A stretch of DNA of 7,704 bases from Fidelibacterota bacterium. Its GTDB lineage: Bacteria > Fidelibacterota > UBA2242. Position numbers and translations under genes: made by a program. The number at the start of each line of letters is the position of its first letter. The stretch's first letter is position 1. The notes beneath the pieces were generated by a model that was not told the DNA's origin, ran no database searches, and saw only the letters and a list, made by a program, of their open reading frames with translations. This document shows, piece after piece, positions 1-6,065 of the stretch. The stretch spans positions 1-7,704 of the forward strand of contig JAGLWX010000254.1 in assembly GCA_023133185.1 (NCBI GenBank), read 5' to 3'.

Positions 1-100
1 ATTTCTCTCCCGTGCCAAGGAGGGGATCGAGGAAAGGTCGATTGGAATCTGCATGAAACAAAGCTTTTTCCATCTCAACTTTCCTAAATTACTATTCCAC

Positions 101-128
101 TTGTCAATGTGTTTTATCATCTTAAAAT
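101..128 (+). promoter_or_regulatory. Candidate sigma70-type promoter, distal
   Basis: TTGTCA at 101-106 (5 of 6 to TTGACA) and TAAAAT at 123-128 (5 of 6 to TATAAT) are 16 bases apart. A transcript would start near 135 and leave a leader of about 95 bases before the propeller gene. The match is by eye in AT-rich DNA, where chance matches are common. Confidence 0.3.
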
Positions 129-182
129 ACAAAATATTGCACTATTAGGGATTTCCAATTCCGGGGGAACTTCAGTTTTTCT

Positions 183-220
183 TTATCAACATTGACATTG
201 ATAACGACTCCCAATAAATT
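183..220 (+). promoter_or_regulatory. Candidate proximal promoter with overlapping inverted repeat
   Basis: A perfect TTGACA lies at 192-197, followed after 17 bases by TAAATT at 215-220 (4 of 6 to TATAAT). Transcription would begin near 227, almost at the ATG at 230, giving a leaderless or nearly leaderless message. That fits the absence of any Shine-Dalgarno sequence before this ATG. The -35 box sits inside an inverted repeat, TTATCAA at 183-189 and TTGATAA at 198-204 with 8 bases between, which could be a repressor site. Confidence 0.3.
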
Positions 221-229
221 AACAGCCGA

Positions 230-1423
230 ATGAATGTACTAAAACGCCCCGGAATACTTTGCATTTTCTTAATATTCTCAATCCTTCGGGGACAGGGTTT
301 TTCCGTCGTGCATGTATATCCATCCGGGCAAGGATTGCTCAATGTTCTTGTTGAGCCGGACTCCAGCCGGGTTGTCCCCATAATCTTTATTTATTCAGAA
401 TCGTTTAGCGGCATACAGTTAGGCGCTCCGTCAATAAAGTTAACAGACTCGCAGGTTTTATTTATTTCTCAGAAGAACCGGCTGCTTGGAGTACTGACGC
501 CGGGAAAATTGCCCGCTAATCCTACTGAGCCGCAGAAATTAGAACTTGGCGTTTATACTCAAGCAGATCACCCGCTTTCTAAAATTGAAGACAAGGTCAT
601 TAATACCGGTAAACTTCCCCTGTTTTTAATATCAGACGCCAAACATGCCCCTATCCAAATATCTCCCAACGGAGACCGGCTGAAATTTTATGATAATCAC
701 GGGAGATTTCTCCGGGAAAAACGGTTTTCCCAGAATGTCCCGCATAATTATGAACCGCCAACCGGTCTGTTCAACGACGAAGGCAATCGCTTTATTTTCT
801 ATACGCGGAAATTTGATATGGAAAACGATCAAATGTTGCCTGTTCTTTATATGCTTTCTCTCATTGGCGAGGAAATCTGGAAATATCAACTTATCCTCAA
901 TCGTCTGGATGCGATCACAATCTCACGAACAGGCAATCATGTGGCGGTATCGGGTCAGACGCTAAACCCGGCGAAACCACAGGCGCTTTATCAGACTATT
1001 GTCTTCGATAGCGGCGGCGCTATCAGAAGCAGTTTTCCATATCGAGCCACTCAAATAGCATTCAATCCGACTGAAAACAGCCTGCTAATCCGGGAAGAGC
1101 AATCGTTCAAACTGATCGATCTAGACACCGCAGGAATTACTCTGCTTCAGCAGCCCGATTCGGGACGAAAAATTATTTCAGACATTGTCTTTCTGAATGA
1201 TACGACGTTTGCTGTTGTCCTTGGAACCGAGAAATATCTTGATGGGCAACGCATTTATGATAATCCGGAAATAGATATATATTTAACTTCCGGCGACCGC
1301 ATTTCACATAGCCGGTTTGATCAGGACTATTCCTACAGCGGAAAATTATTATCAAGTTTATCCGGAGAGCAATTGGGATTCATTCTGCAGAACCGTTTTG
1401 TGGTACTTCAGCGCGAGCAATAA
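230..1423 (+). CDS. Exported beta-propeller-like protein of unknown function
   Basis: The 397-residue protein is not recognised as a named family. Residues 1-23 look like a signal peptide: Lys5 and Arg6, a hydrophobic stretch 8-19, then a small-residue region, so export is likely. The rest is rich in beta strands with loosely repeated blade-like units, for example around 141-165 (PIQISPNGDRLKFYD), 178-192 (FNDEGNRFIFY), 228-262, 275-300 (IAFNPTENSLLIRE) and 317-333. This is the look of a divergent WD40 or TolB-like propeller. The ATG at 230 is the first start after an in-frame stop at 215-217, and there is no Shine-Dalgarno sequence before it. spmA begins 47 bases downstream on the same strand with no visible terminator between, so one operon is likely. 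A role at the envelope together with SpmA and SpmB is inference only. Confidence 0.75.
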   Translation: MNVLKRPGILCIFLIFSILRGQGFSVVHVYPSGQGLLNVLVEPDSSRVVPIIFIYSESFSGIQLGAPSIKLTDSQVLFISQKNRLLGVLTPGKLPANPTEPQKLELGVYTQADHPLSKIEDKVINTGKLPLFLISDAKHAPIQISPNGDRLKFYDNHGRFLREKRFSQNVPHNYEPPTGLFNDEGNRFIFYTRKFDMENDQMLPVLYMLSLIGEEIWKYQLILNRLDAITISRTGNHVAVSGQTLNPAKPQALYQTIVFDSGGAIRSSFPYRATQIAFNPTENSLLIREEQSFKLIDLDTAGITLLQQPDSGRKIISDIVFLNDTTFAVVLGTEKYLDGQRIYDNPEIDIYLTSGDRISHSRFDQDYSYSGKLLSSLSGEQLGFILQNRFVVLQREQ

Positions 1424-1470
1424 TCGATCTCTGAAATAATCACAACGATAAATAGACAGGAGCTACATCT

Positions 1471-2106
1471 ATGAATTATATCTGGTTAGCGCTTATGATA
1501 ATCTCACTGGTTGTCGGCGCCATTAACGGACAACTGGAAGCCGTCACCAAAGCCGCAATAGAGTACGCTGGTGTCGCGGTGGACATTTCCCTGGGGCTTA
1601 TCGGCATCATGGCATTCTGGCTGGGGATTATGAAAATTGCCGAAGAGGGCGGCATTATCAGACTTCTCTCCCGGGCAATCCGTCCCATTGCAAAATTTCT
1701 GTTCCCCGATATTCCTCCCGACCATCCGGCGATCGGAACCATGCTAATGAATATCATCGCCAACTGGCTGGGACTTGGGAATGCCGCTACTCCACTAGGA
1801 TTGAAAGCCATGAAAGAGTTGCAAAAACTCAATAAATCCAAAGATACCGCTACCAATGCCATGGTAGTTTTCCTGGCGCTGAATACCGCCAGTATCACCT
1901 TTATTCCCATGACTGTTATTGCCGTACGTGCCAGGCTGGGTTCGGCGAATCCATTCGAGATAATCAGCACCGCTGTTTTTGCTTCCACCTGTGCGACAAT
2001 CGCTGCCGTAACCGCCGCGAAACTCATCCAGCGCCTTCCCAATATCCGCAAATCGGATCCCAACCGCCTTGCTGACAAAAAAGAGAAAGGAGGCGGCGAT
2101 GTTTGA
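1471..2106 (+). CDS. spmA: Spore maturation protein A family (nucleoside-recognition domain)
   Basis: The 211-residue integral membrane protein belongs to the SpmA family with a nucleoside-recognition (gate) domain. In Bacillus, SpmA and SpmB act together in spore-core dehydration; in non-sporulating bacteria their role is not known. Visible hallmarks are the hydrophobic N-terminus 3-20, the membrane segment 36-54, the motif NWLGLGNAATPLGLKAM at 98-114, and FLALNTASITFIPMT at 134-148 followed by GSANP at 157-161. The hydrophobic C-terminal segment 164-184 ends in a charged tail. The length is normal for the family. AGGAG at 1458-1462 lies 8 bases before the ATG. The 3' end overlaps the spmB start by 8 bases, indicating translational coupling and a shared complex. 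Confidence 0.93.
   Translation: MNYIWLALMIISLVVGAINGQLEAVTKAAIEYAGVAVDISLGLIGIMAFWLGIMKIAEEGGIIRLLSRAIRPIAKFLFPDIPPDHPAIGTMLMNIIANWLGLGNAATPLGLKAMKELQKLNKSKDTATNAMVVFLALNTASITFIPMTVIAVRARLGSANPFEIISTAVFASTCATIAAVTAAKLIQRLPNIRKSDPNRLADKKEKGGGDV
2088..2101 (+). promoter_or_regulatory. Ribosome binding site fixing the spmB start
   Basis: AGGAGG at 2088-2093 is followed by 5 bases and then the ATG at 2099-2101. This favours 2099 over the in-frame TTG at 2069, which has no such site and lies well inside spmA. The resulting 8-base overlap with spmA is typical of coupled genes. Confidence 0.85.
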
Positions 2107-2713
2107 TTCATTAGCAACTGCCACAATGGATACTATTCAACAGGTTGCTCAGGCGACCGCCGGCACAACTGACTCTTTATTCGTCGCGATCATGAAAGGC
2201 TTTTCAAACCTGGCGATTCCGGTCATCTTATTTGTCGTCGTGGTTCTGGGATTTATCAAAAAAATTAAAGTATATGAAACCTTTATCGATGGCGCTAAGG
2301 AAGGATTTAGCGTCGCCGTGAATATCATTCCCTACCTGGTGGCGATTCTGGTCGCCATCGGCATGTTCCGGGCGTCCGGTGCGATGGGTTATTTTGTCAG
2401 ATTGCTTGCACCGATAACAAACCTGATCGGCATGCCGACGGAAACACTTCCGGTCGCGCTGATGCGTCCCCTGTCCGGCAGCGGTTCACTCGGACTTGTA
2501 ACCGAATTAATGAATCAGCACGGACCCGATTCCTTCATCGGCAGACTGGCGTCCACTATGTTTGGCAGTACCGAAACGACTTTTTATGTGATTGCGGTTT
2601 ATTTTGGCTCTGTAGGAATTCGCAAGTCCCGTCATGCTATTGCATCGGGGCTTATCGGCGATCTTGCCGGTTTGCTGATGGCGGTTTTTATCTGCCAGAT
2701 CGTTTTTGGTTAA
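2099..2713 (+). CDS. spmB: Spore maturation protein B family (nucleoside-recognition domain)
   Basis: The 204-residue integral membrane protein is the SpmB partner of SpmA. The family signatures are strong: RPLSGSGSLGLVTEL at 123-137, then HGPDSFIGRLASTM at 141-154 and GSTETTFYVIAVYFGSVG at 156-173. Hydrophobic segments at about 36-53, 74-90 and 184-203 are membrane spans. The product is of usual length. The two genes are often adjacent as here, or fused in other bacteria. The gene ends the plus-strand operon: the next gene downstream is convergent, with 137 bases between, and a weak hairpin at 2798-2823. No sporulation gene is otherwise visible, so the name should not be taken as evidence of spores. 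Confidence 0.93.
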   Translation: MFDSLATATMDTIQQVAQATAGTTDSLFVAIMKGFSNLAIPVILFVVVVLGFIKKIKVYETFIDGAKEGFSVAVNIIPYLVAILVAIGMFRASGAMGYFVRLLAPITNLIGMPTETLPVALMRPLSGSGSLGLVTELMNQHGPDSFIGRLASTMFGSTETTFYVIAVYFGSVGIRKSRHAIASGLIGDLAGLLMAVFICQIVFG

Positions 2714-2797
2714 TAACAATTCGCAGGATACAACAAAACCTTCTGCCGTCGAAACAAGAAACCGTCCTAAATCTGTCTGAATTCCGTTCGCATCCGA

Positions 2798-2823
2798 AAA
2801 TACTTTTGATTTTCAAAGTATTT
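2798..2823. terminator. Candidate hairpin between convergent spmB and the Fic gene
   Basis: AAATACTTT at 2798-2806 and AAAGTATTT at 2815-2823 form a perfect 9-base inverted repeat with an 8-base loop. It lies between two converging genes, where a bidirectional terminator is expected. The stem is AT-rich and no clear T-run follows on either strand, so termination is uncertain. Confidence 0.35.
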
Positions 2824-2850
2824 GCAGTGGTACCCGATAAAATATTACTT

Positions 2851-3627
2851 TTACTTATCACGTTTTTTTCTCAAACAATTAGGCAACATAAGCAAAAAAT
2901 CAACACAGTTTTCATAATCCAATTCATAAAAATTTACGCCAAGGTCAATAGCATTGTAATATAACTGCTGATTATTTTTATAATATTCCTCTGATGGTAT
3001 TTTCCAGAACTTATCGCCTAACTTTTCTGCAATAAAGCACTTCTCTAACAATCTCGCTATTCTTCCATTTCCGTCCCTAAAAGGATGAATATGTACAAAT
3101 CGTAAATGTAATAAAGAAGCAAAATAAAAAACTTCTTCATTAGTCATTTTTATTGATAATAATTTTTTTATTTCAGAAAAAAAGTCACGCATATGCTCAT
3201 TAACATATTCCGGTTCAACAGCCATATATGCTAATCCCTCTTTACCAAAAACGCCAACCGGTTCAATTCTATAATTCCCTCTTTTACTTTTTATTAACAA
3301 TGTTTTTGATAATATTTTATGACAATAAAGCATATTTTCTTCACTTAAATTATGATTTTGAGCATAATCATAGGCGGATATCAAATTCTCAATTTCTTCT
3401 ATTTCCTGCCCTGCTTTAAATTTATCTTTATTTAACTCATAATTCATATAGGAATTCAAATCTATACTGTTACCCTCTATATTTGATGAATATACAGCAG
3501 ATGATTTAGTCGAATATTCAAAATTTCCACTGGTATCTGAAAAGTCAAAATCCGCTATTAAGGAATCAATTTGGGAGCCAGTTTTTTCAGAATAGATTTT
3601 AAAATATTTTTTATCACTAATATTCAA
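2851..3627 (-). CDS. Fic family protein (probable protein adenylyltransferase, class II)
   Basis: The 258-residue protein carries the full Fic core motif HPFRDGNGRIAR at residues 181-192, with His181 as catalytic base and Asp185 as the expected metal ligand. Fic enzymes usually transfer AMP from ATP to Ser, Thr or Tyr of a target protein; the target here is unknown. The N-terminal SSNIEG at 47-52 fits the (S/T)xxxE(G/N) inhibitory motif, so this is a self-inhibited class II enzyme with Glu51 as the blocking residue. The flap region lies near 117-137 (GNYR, VGV). The only plausible start is TTG at 3625-3627: an in-frame stop lies at 3655-3657, there is no ATG between, and the next methionine (residue 61) falls after the inhibitory motif. 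A GAGGG site precedes it by 4 bases. The gene is AT-rich: 16 G+C in 60 bases at 2941-3000, against 36 of 60 at 2341-2400 in spmB. Confidence 0.92.
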   Translation of the reverse strand: MNISDKKYFKIYSEKTGSQIDSLIADFDFSDTSGNFEYSTKSSAVYSSNIEGNSIDLNSYMNYELNKDKFKAGQEIEEIENLISAYDYAQNHNLSEENMLYCHKILSKTLLIKSKRGNYRIEPVGVFGKEGLAYMAVEPEYVNEHMRDFFSEIKKLLSIKMTNEEVFYFASLLHLRFVHIHPFRDGNGRIARLLEKCFIAEKLGDKFWKIPSEEYYKNNQQLYYNAIDLGVNFYELDYENCVDFLLMLPNCLRKKRDK

Positions 3628-3636
3628 AATTCCCTC
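3625..3636 (-). promoter_or_regulatory. Ribosome binding site and TTG start of the Fic gene
   Basis: On the minus strand GAGGG (plus 3632-3636) is followed by 4 bases and TTG (plus 3625-3627). The short spacing and rare start codon would give low translation, as is common for toxin-like genes. Confidence 0.6.
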
Positions 3637-3640
3637 GAAA

Positions 3641-3659
3641 TTACTATAGTAAATTTACT
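3641..3659 (-). promoter_or_regulatory. Two overlapping perfect 12-base palindromes upstream of the Fic gene
   Basis: Positions 3641-3652 (TTACTATAGTAA) and 3648-3659 (AGTAAATTTACT) are each perfect palindromes sharing one arm, giving three alternating TTACT half-sites. They lie 14-32 bases upstream of the TTG start and overlap possible -10 hexamers on the minus strand (TATAGT or TACTAT), but no good -35 box is seen. The position suits an operator that represses the Fic gene. Confidence 0.4.
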
Positions 3660-3703
3660 GATTTTTTAGCTTTATTGCATCATTTTCTAAAGGGTTTTTA
3701 TAT

Positions 3704-3842
3704 ATCTAACGGTCAACGCATCAGATATGAAGAAATAGAAATGCCGGAATCTTCTGCTTTTCTGAAATGCCTTGAAAACTCCAAATTCTGAGTTTGTCAA
3801 ACAGCTCACCTCGTTATCTCCATACAATGGTTTTCGTTAGGC
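3704..3842 (-). repeat. Long imperfect palindrome resembling an integron attC site
   Basis: The 139-base element begins with ATCTAAC (3704-3710) and ends with GTTAGGC (3836-3842). These fit RYYYAAC and GTTRRRY, the R'' and R' boxes of attC sites, and CTAACG pairs with CGTTAG. Inward, AACGCAT (3714-3720) pairs with ATGGTT (3827-3832) except for one unpaired base, like the extrahelical base of attC L boxes. Further in, TATGAAGA (3725-3732) pairs with TCTCCATA (3817-3824) with one G-T wobble. The tip is a hairpin: TTGAAAACTC (3772-3781) pairs with GAGTTT and TCAA (3790-3800) with one bulged G. On the minus strand it starts 13 bases after the HEPN stop codon, where a cassette attC would sit, although the unpaired base would suggest the opposite orientation. 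No integrase or second site is seen. It could instead be another structured intergenic repeat. Confidence 0.4.
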
Positions 3843-3855
3843 AAAATATTTTAAC

Positions 3856-4527
3856 TTACACTGGATTATATGCAATAAAATTTCGAATTCCAGAAATAAA
3901 TAGTGTTACTTGTTCTTTTGTGTATTCAGTGTATTTACCATGAGCTGCTTTATTCCGTAAATCAAGCCATGAGGTAATATTTTTTTGATCTAGTTTTGAA
4001 TACACTCCGGTTTTTACTAAATCTGAATTCATCATATCTGCTTTTTTAGGTCTCGTCCCAACTCGTGTTTGAATCTCAGTACTGATATTATATTTACTAC
4101 ATAATTGCCTAATATGTGCCTCAAGGGCTCCTCCAGCAATAACAGCAGCAGCATCCTTATAATCTTCATCTAAAAAATACTGAGACATTTCTAAGAAATC
4201 AGAAAATATCTCTGCTGAAACTAATCCTTTAACTGTAAATATCCATCCGCCATTTATTTCTTCTTTAGCAGCTTCAAGTATTCCTATTCCTGTTTCCACT
4301 TCGTATTTATATCCCCTATTAACTTCTTTGTTAAAATCAATATAATATGCTTGATTTTCACCAAAGACACGTTGTAAGAATGATAAAGATGATGTTCTAA
4401 ACTTATAAAATAATTTATCATCTACAGATGGGGCATCGTATTCATTTTTTGTACTGGCAGAAGCAAGTAATTGAGAAGAGAGAGTCAAAATCTCATCCAA
4501 TCTTTTGGAACATTCCTCTAATTTCAT
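3856..4527 (-). CDS. HEPN-like domain protein of unknown function
   Basis: The 223-residue protein is not a named gene. The C-terminal part (about 123-217) is helical and resembles HEPN or DUF4145-type domains: an Ala-rich helix AAAVIAGGALEAHIRQLC at 126-143, then KLDQKNITSWLDLRNKAAHG at 178-197. Arg191 and His196 make the RX4H motif found in HEPN ribonucleases, and Tyr199 follows closely. The N-terminal part (1-120) has a helical start, SFLQRVFGE at 49-57, an aromatic-rich middle, and a helix LVSAEIFSDFLEMSQYFL at 102-119. I recall this architecture from widespread hypothetical proteins. No membrane segments are present. AGGGAGGA (plus 4535-4542) lies 7 bases before the ATG. It is AT-rich like the Fic gene, whose start lies 228 bases downstream on the same strand. 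RNase activity is inference; many HEPN proteins have other roles. Confidence 0.8.
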   Translation of the reverse strand: MKLEECSKRLDEILTLSSQLLASASTKNEYDAPSVDDKLFYKFRTSSLSFLQRVFGENQAYYIDFNKEVNRGYKYEVETGIGILEAAKEEINGGWIFTVKGLVSAEIFSDFLEMSQYFLDEDYKDAAAVIAGGALEAHIRQLCSKYNISTEIQTRVGTRPKKADMMNSDLVKTGVYSKLDQKNITSWLDLRNKAAHGKYTEYTKEQVTLFISGIRNFIAYNPV

Positions 4528-4873
4528 TCTATTTTCCTCCCTAACGATTTTTGTGTATCACAGTAAATATTTCTTATATGCCTAATTATAGAGTGAGTGG
4601 ATTGATTCCATGTAATGTCCTCGCTATTTCAACACTCGCAAATTAAAAGATATTTCAAATTAACACAAATTTGGATTTTACTTCAGAATTCTAAGAGTCT
4701 CATCACCTGAAATATTTCTGATCTTCATCCGCAATAGATTTTTATCACTTAGGATTTTACCACCCCAAAATTCTTTATTCTTAGTGCCATTTATCCTAAA
4801 ATAACCAAAAAATAAAACTATTTGGCCATGTTCCGGAGTACAACCCCGGAACAAAGTGGAAGGCGACAATAAT
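4528..4873. other. AT-rich intergenic region between the HEPN and E2-like genes
   Basis: This stretch of about 350 bases holds no gene I can support. On the minus strand it contains TATAAT (plus 4585-4590), a -10 candidate for the HEPN gene giving a leader of about 50 bases, but the hexamer 17 bases upstream (ACATGG) is a poor -35. GTTAGGG (plus 4539-4545) lies just before the HEPN ribosome binding site. A hairpin lies at 4829-4853. A 63-codon TTG-start frame at 4678-4869 (minus) is judged unlikely to be real because it runs through that hairpin. Confidence 0.5.
4805..4853 (-). terminator. Candidate terminator of the E2-like gene
   Basis: TGTTCCGG at 4829-4836 and CCGGAACA at 4846-4853 form a perfect 8-base GC-rich stem with a 9-base loop. 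It starts about 20 bases after the E2-like stop codon on the minus strand. A T-rich run on that strand (plus 4805-4819) follows only after several other bases, so it is a weak intrinsic terminator. Confidence 0.4.
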
Positions 4874-5698
4874 TTATTCGGATTCAGTCTTGTGAGGATT
4901 GGGACTATCCAGCTCTTTGGGATTTTTCAATCGACGGATAGCTCCATTTGTCAACGCACCCCCCTGTGCGCCGTCCACAATACGATGATCGAAAGTGCCT
5001 GTCAGGGGAAGCATCTTGCGGATTTTTATCTCTCCGTCAATCACTACCGGTTTATCCTCGATCTTACCCATTGTGATAACAGCTGGAATCTTGCCGATCG
5101 GGAAAAGAGCCACCATTCCATAGGAAAGCCCAAAAGTTCCGATATTGGTGATCATGATACTGCCAAAGGGATCTGCAGGAATTTTCAGGAATGGAAATGG
5201 CAGCCCCAGATCATAAATCCACCATTTAATAAATACGAAGATCATTCTTCGAAAGGGCCACGGAATTTTGGAAATTATTCCTTTGGAAGCAAGGGCACCG
5301 GATTCCTTGCCTTCACGTTTTTTTTGAGCCTCCTTCGAGATTATCTCTGAAATCTCTCCGACTGAAAGATCCTGAGCTTTACGCACGATCAGTCCGGACA
5401 TATCCTTGCCTTTGCCCACTGAAACGGCAACAAAAACATCGGCATCCTTCCGAAACACCACATGACCTCGTCTTACAAAACAGTTGATATCGGGCAAATC
5501 CTCATAAAGAGTCCGCGCAACAGCTGCGGTAATAAAATGAGTGATAGTCAGTTTGCGACCCTTTTTTCTCTGTTCTTTGATGTAATCTACAATATGTGTC
5601 ACATCGGCGTCAATGATTCCATAAATCCGGCTGTCAACCGGTTGCTTATAGATCGCGATTGCTAATTTTCTCCAGGATGTTGTGAATTGATCTTTCAT
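4874..5698 (-). CDS. Stand-alone 2-oxoacid dehydrogenase E2-type acyltransferase domain
   Basis: The 274-residue protein corresponds to the catalytic domain of dihydrolipoyl acyltransferases (E2, chloramphenicol acetyltransferase fold). The active-site motif DHRIVDGAQGG is at 237-247, with His238 and Asp242 in the expected HxxxDG arrangement. Upstream, GSIMITNIGTFG at 179-190 matches the TISNLG-type strand of the core, and GKIPAVITMG at 202-211 follows in family order. It lacks the N-terminal lipoyl and E3/E1-binding domains of true E2 proteins (usually about 400 or more residues), so it cannot carry its own lipoyl arm. A hydrophobic insert at 145-174 rich in Trp, Phe and Pro precedes the core strand and might contact a membrane. 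AGGAG (plus 5705-5709) lies 6 bases before the ATG. No E1 or E3 gene is nearby. The substrate is unknown; a CoA-dependent acyl transfer is expected. Confidence 0.88.
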   Translation of the reverse strand: MKDQFTTSWRKLAIAIYKQPVDSRIYGIIDADVTHIVDYIKEQRKKGRKLTITHFITAAVARTLYEDLPDINCFVRRGHVVFRKDADVFVAVSVGKGKDMSGLIVRKAQDLSVGEISEIISKEAQKKREGKESGALASKGIISKIPWPFRRMIFVFIKWWIYDLGLPFPFLKIPADPFGSIMITNIGTFGLSYGMVALFPIGKIPAVITMGKIEDKPVVIDGEIKIRKMLPLTGTFDHRIVDGAQGGALTNGAIRRLKNPKELDSPNPHKTESE

Positions 5699-5725
5699 AT
5701 CTTGCTCCTACAGTTTTTTAGTTTG

Positions 5726-5731
5726 ATTATA
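5726..5731 (-). promoter_or_regulatory. Candidate -10 box for the E2-like gene
   Basis: A perfect TATAAT on the minus strand (plus 5726-5731) lies 27 bases before the ATG and would give a leader of about 20 bases containing the AGGAG site. No good -35 box is found 16-18 bases upstream. Confidence 0.35.
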
Positions 5732-5800
5732 ATTTAGACATATACATTAAAAAGTCGACAATTTTCCTGATATTTCCTCTCTAACCTGAATTATTCATAG

Positions 5801-5930
5801 CCACAAAGGCACCAAGACACAAAGTGATGTTTAATATAAAAATAAAGATAAAAAGGTAAGGTATAAATTTTGATTTGTTTCGTATATTTCAATATCTATA
5901 TTTTAATAATTCTGAGAGCCTTAGTGTCTT
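5801..5930. repeat. Degenerate inverted-repeat element in the 5699-6065 intergenic region
   Basis: AAGACACAAAG at 5814-5824 and CTTAGTGTCTT at 5920-5930 are inverted copies matching at 10 of 11 bases, about 95 bases apart. The left arm sits in a longer phrase beginning CCACAAAGGCACC at 5801, of a kind I recall as recurring between genes in uncultured bacteria. The AT-rich interior has no reading frame of note. It could be a decayed non-autonomous mobile element. The rest of the 367-base region holds only the promoters of the two flanking genes. Confidence 0.35.
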
Positions 5931-6002
5931 TTCCCGAAGGGATTCAGAAGTGGCAAGATTTATGAATTAAACAGGCTAAAGCATTTCAGGGATTTTTTTC
6001 AA

Positions 6003-6031
6003 TAGACATCTACATCGACTTTCACTATTTT
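6003..6031 (+). promoter_or_regulatory. Candidate promoter of the DUF1460 gene
   Basis: TAGACA at 6003-6008 (5 of 6 to TTGACA) and TATTTT at 6026-6031 (4 of 6 to TATAAT) are 17 bases apart. Transcription would start near 6038, leaving a leader of about 28 bases that contains the AGGAG site. Confidence 0.35.
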
Positions 6032-6065
6032 AATGCAACGTTAATTGAAGAGTCAGGAGTACGAA

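Larger units (their letters stand above)
1..229. other. Intergenic region upstream of the propeller-protein operon
   Basis: No gene can be supported here. The first 40 or so bases contain complementary pyrimidine- and purine-rich tracts (CTCC near 8-11 facing GGAG near 20-23) of the kind seen in intergenic hairpins. Reading frames are open to the left edge on both strands, so a partial gene at 1-73 on the minus strand cannot be excluded, but nothing in it is recognisable. From about 60 the sequence becomes AT-rich and holds the two candidate promoters listed separately. Confidence 0.5.

Noticed and set aside
1..73. Possible start of a minus-strand gene running off the left edge
   Set aside because: An ATG at 71-73 opens 24 codons to the edge, but a second minus frame is equally open, the encoded residues are not recognisable, and the sequence resembles an intergenic hairpin.
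1476..2126. Long antisense open frame (216 codons, minus strand) across spmA
   Set aside because: spmA has a strong ribosome site and family motifs over the same span; the antisense frame has no recognisable motifs and is a by-product of codon composition.
4539..4690. A second attC site upstream of the HEPN gene
   Set aside because: GTTAGGG on the minus strand is one base off the consensus and no matching partner box or palindrome is found within 150 bases. It could only be a one-sided cassette junction.
4678..4869. 63-codon minus-strand frame just after the E2-like gene
   Set aside because: It starts with TTG without a ribosome site, runs through the GC-rich hairpin at 4829-4853 and matches no family I know. 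A gene remnant is possible.
4856..5350. 164-codon plus-strand frame inside the E2-like gene
   Set aside because: It overlaps the well-supported minus-strand acyltransferase, has low-complexity composition and no ribosome site or motif.
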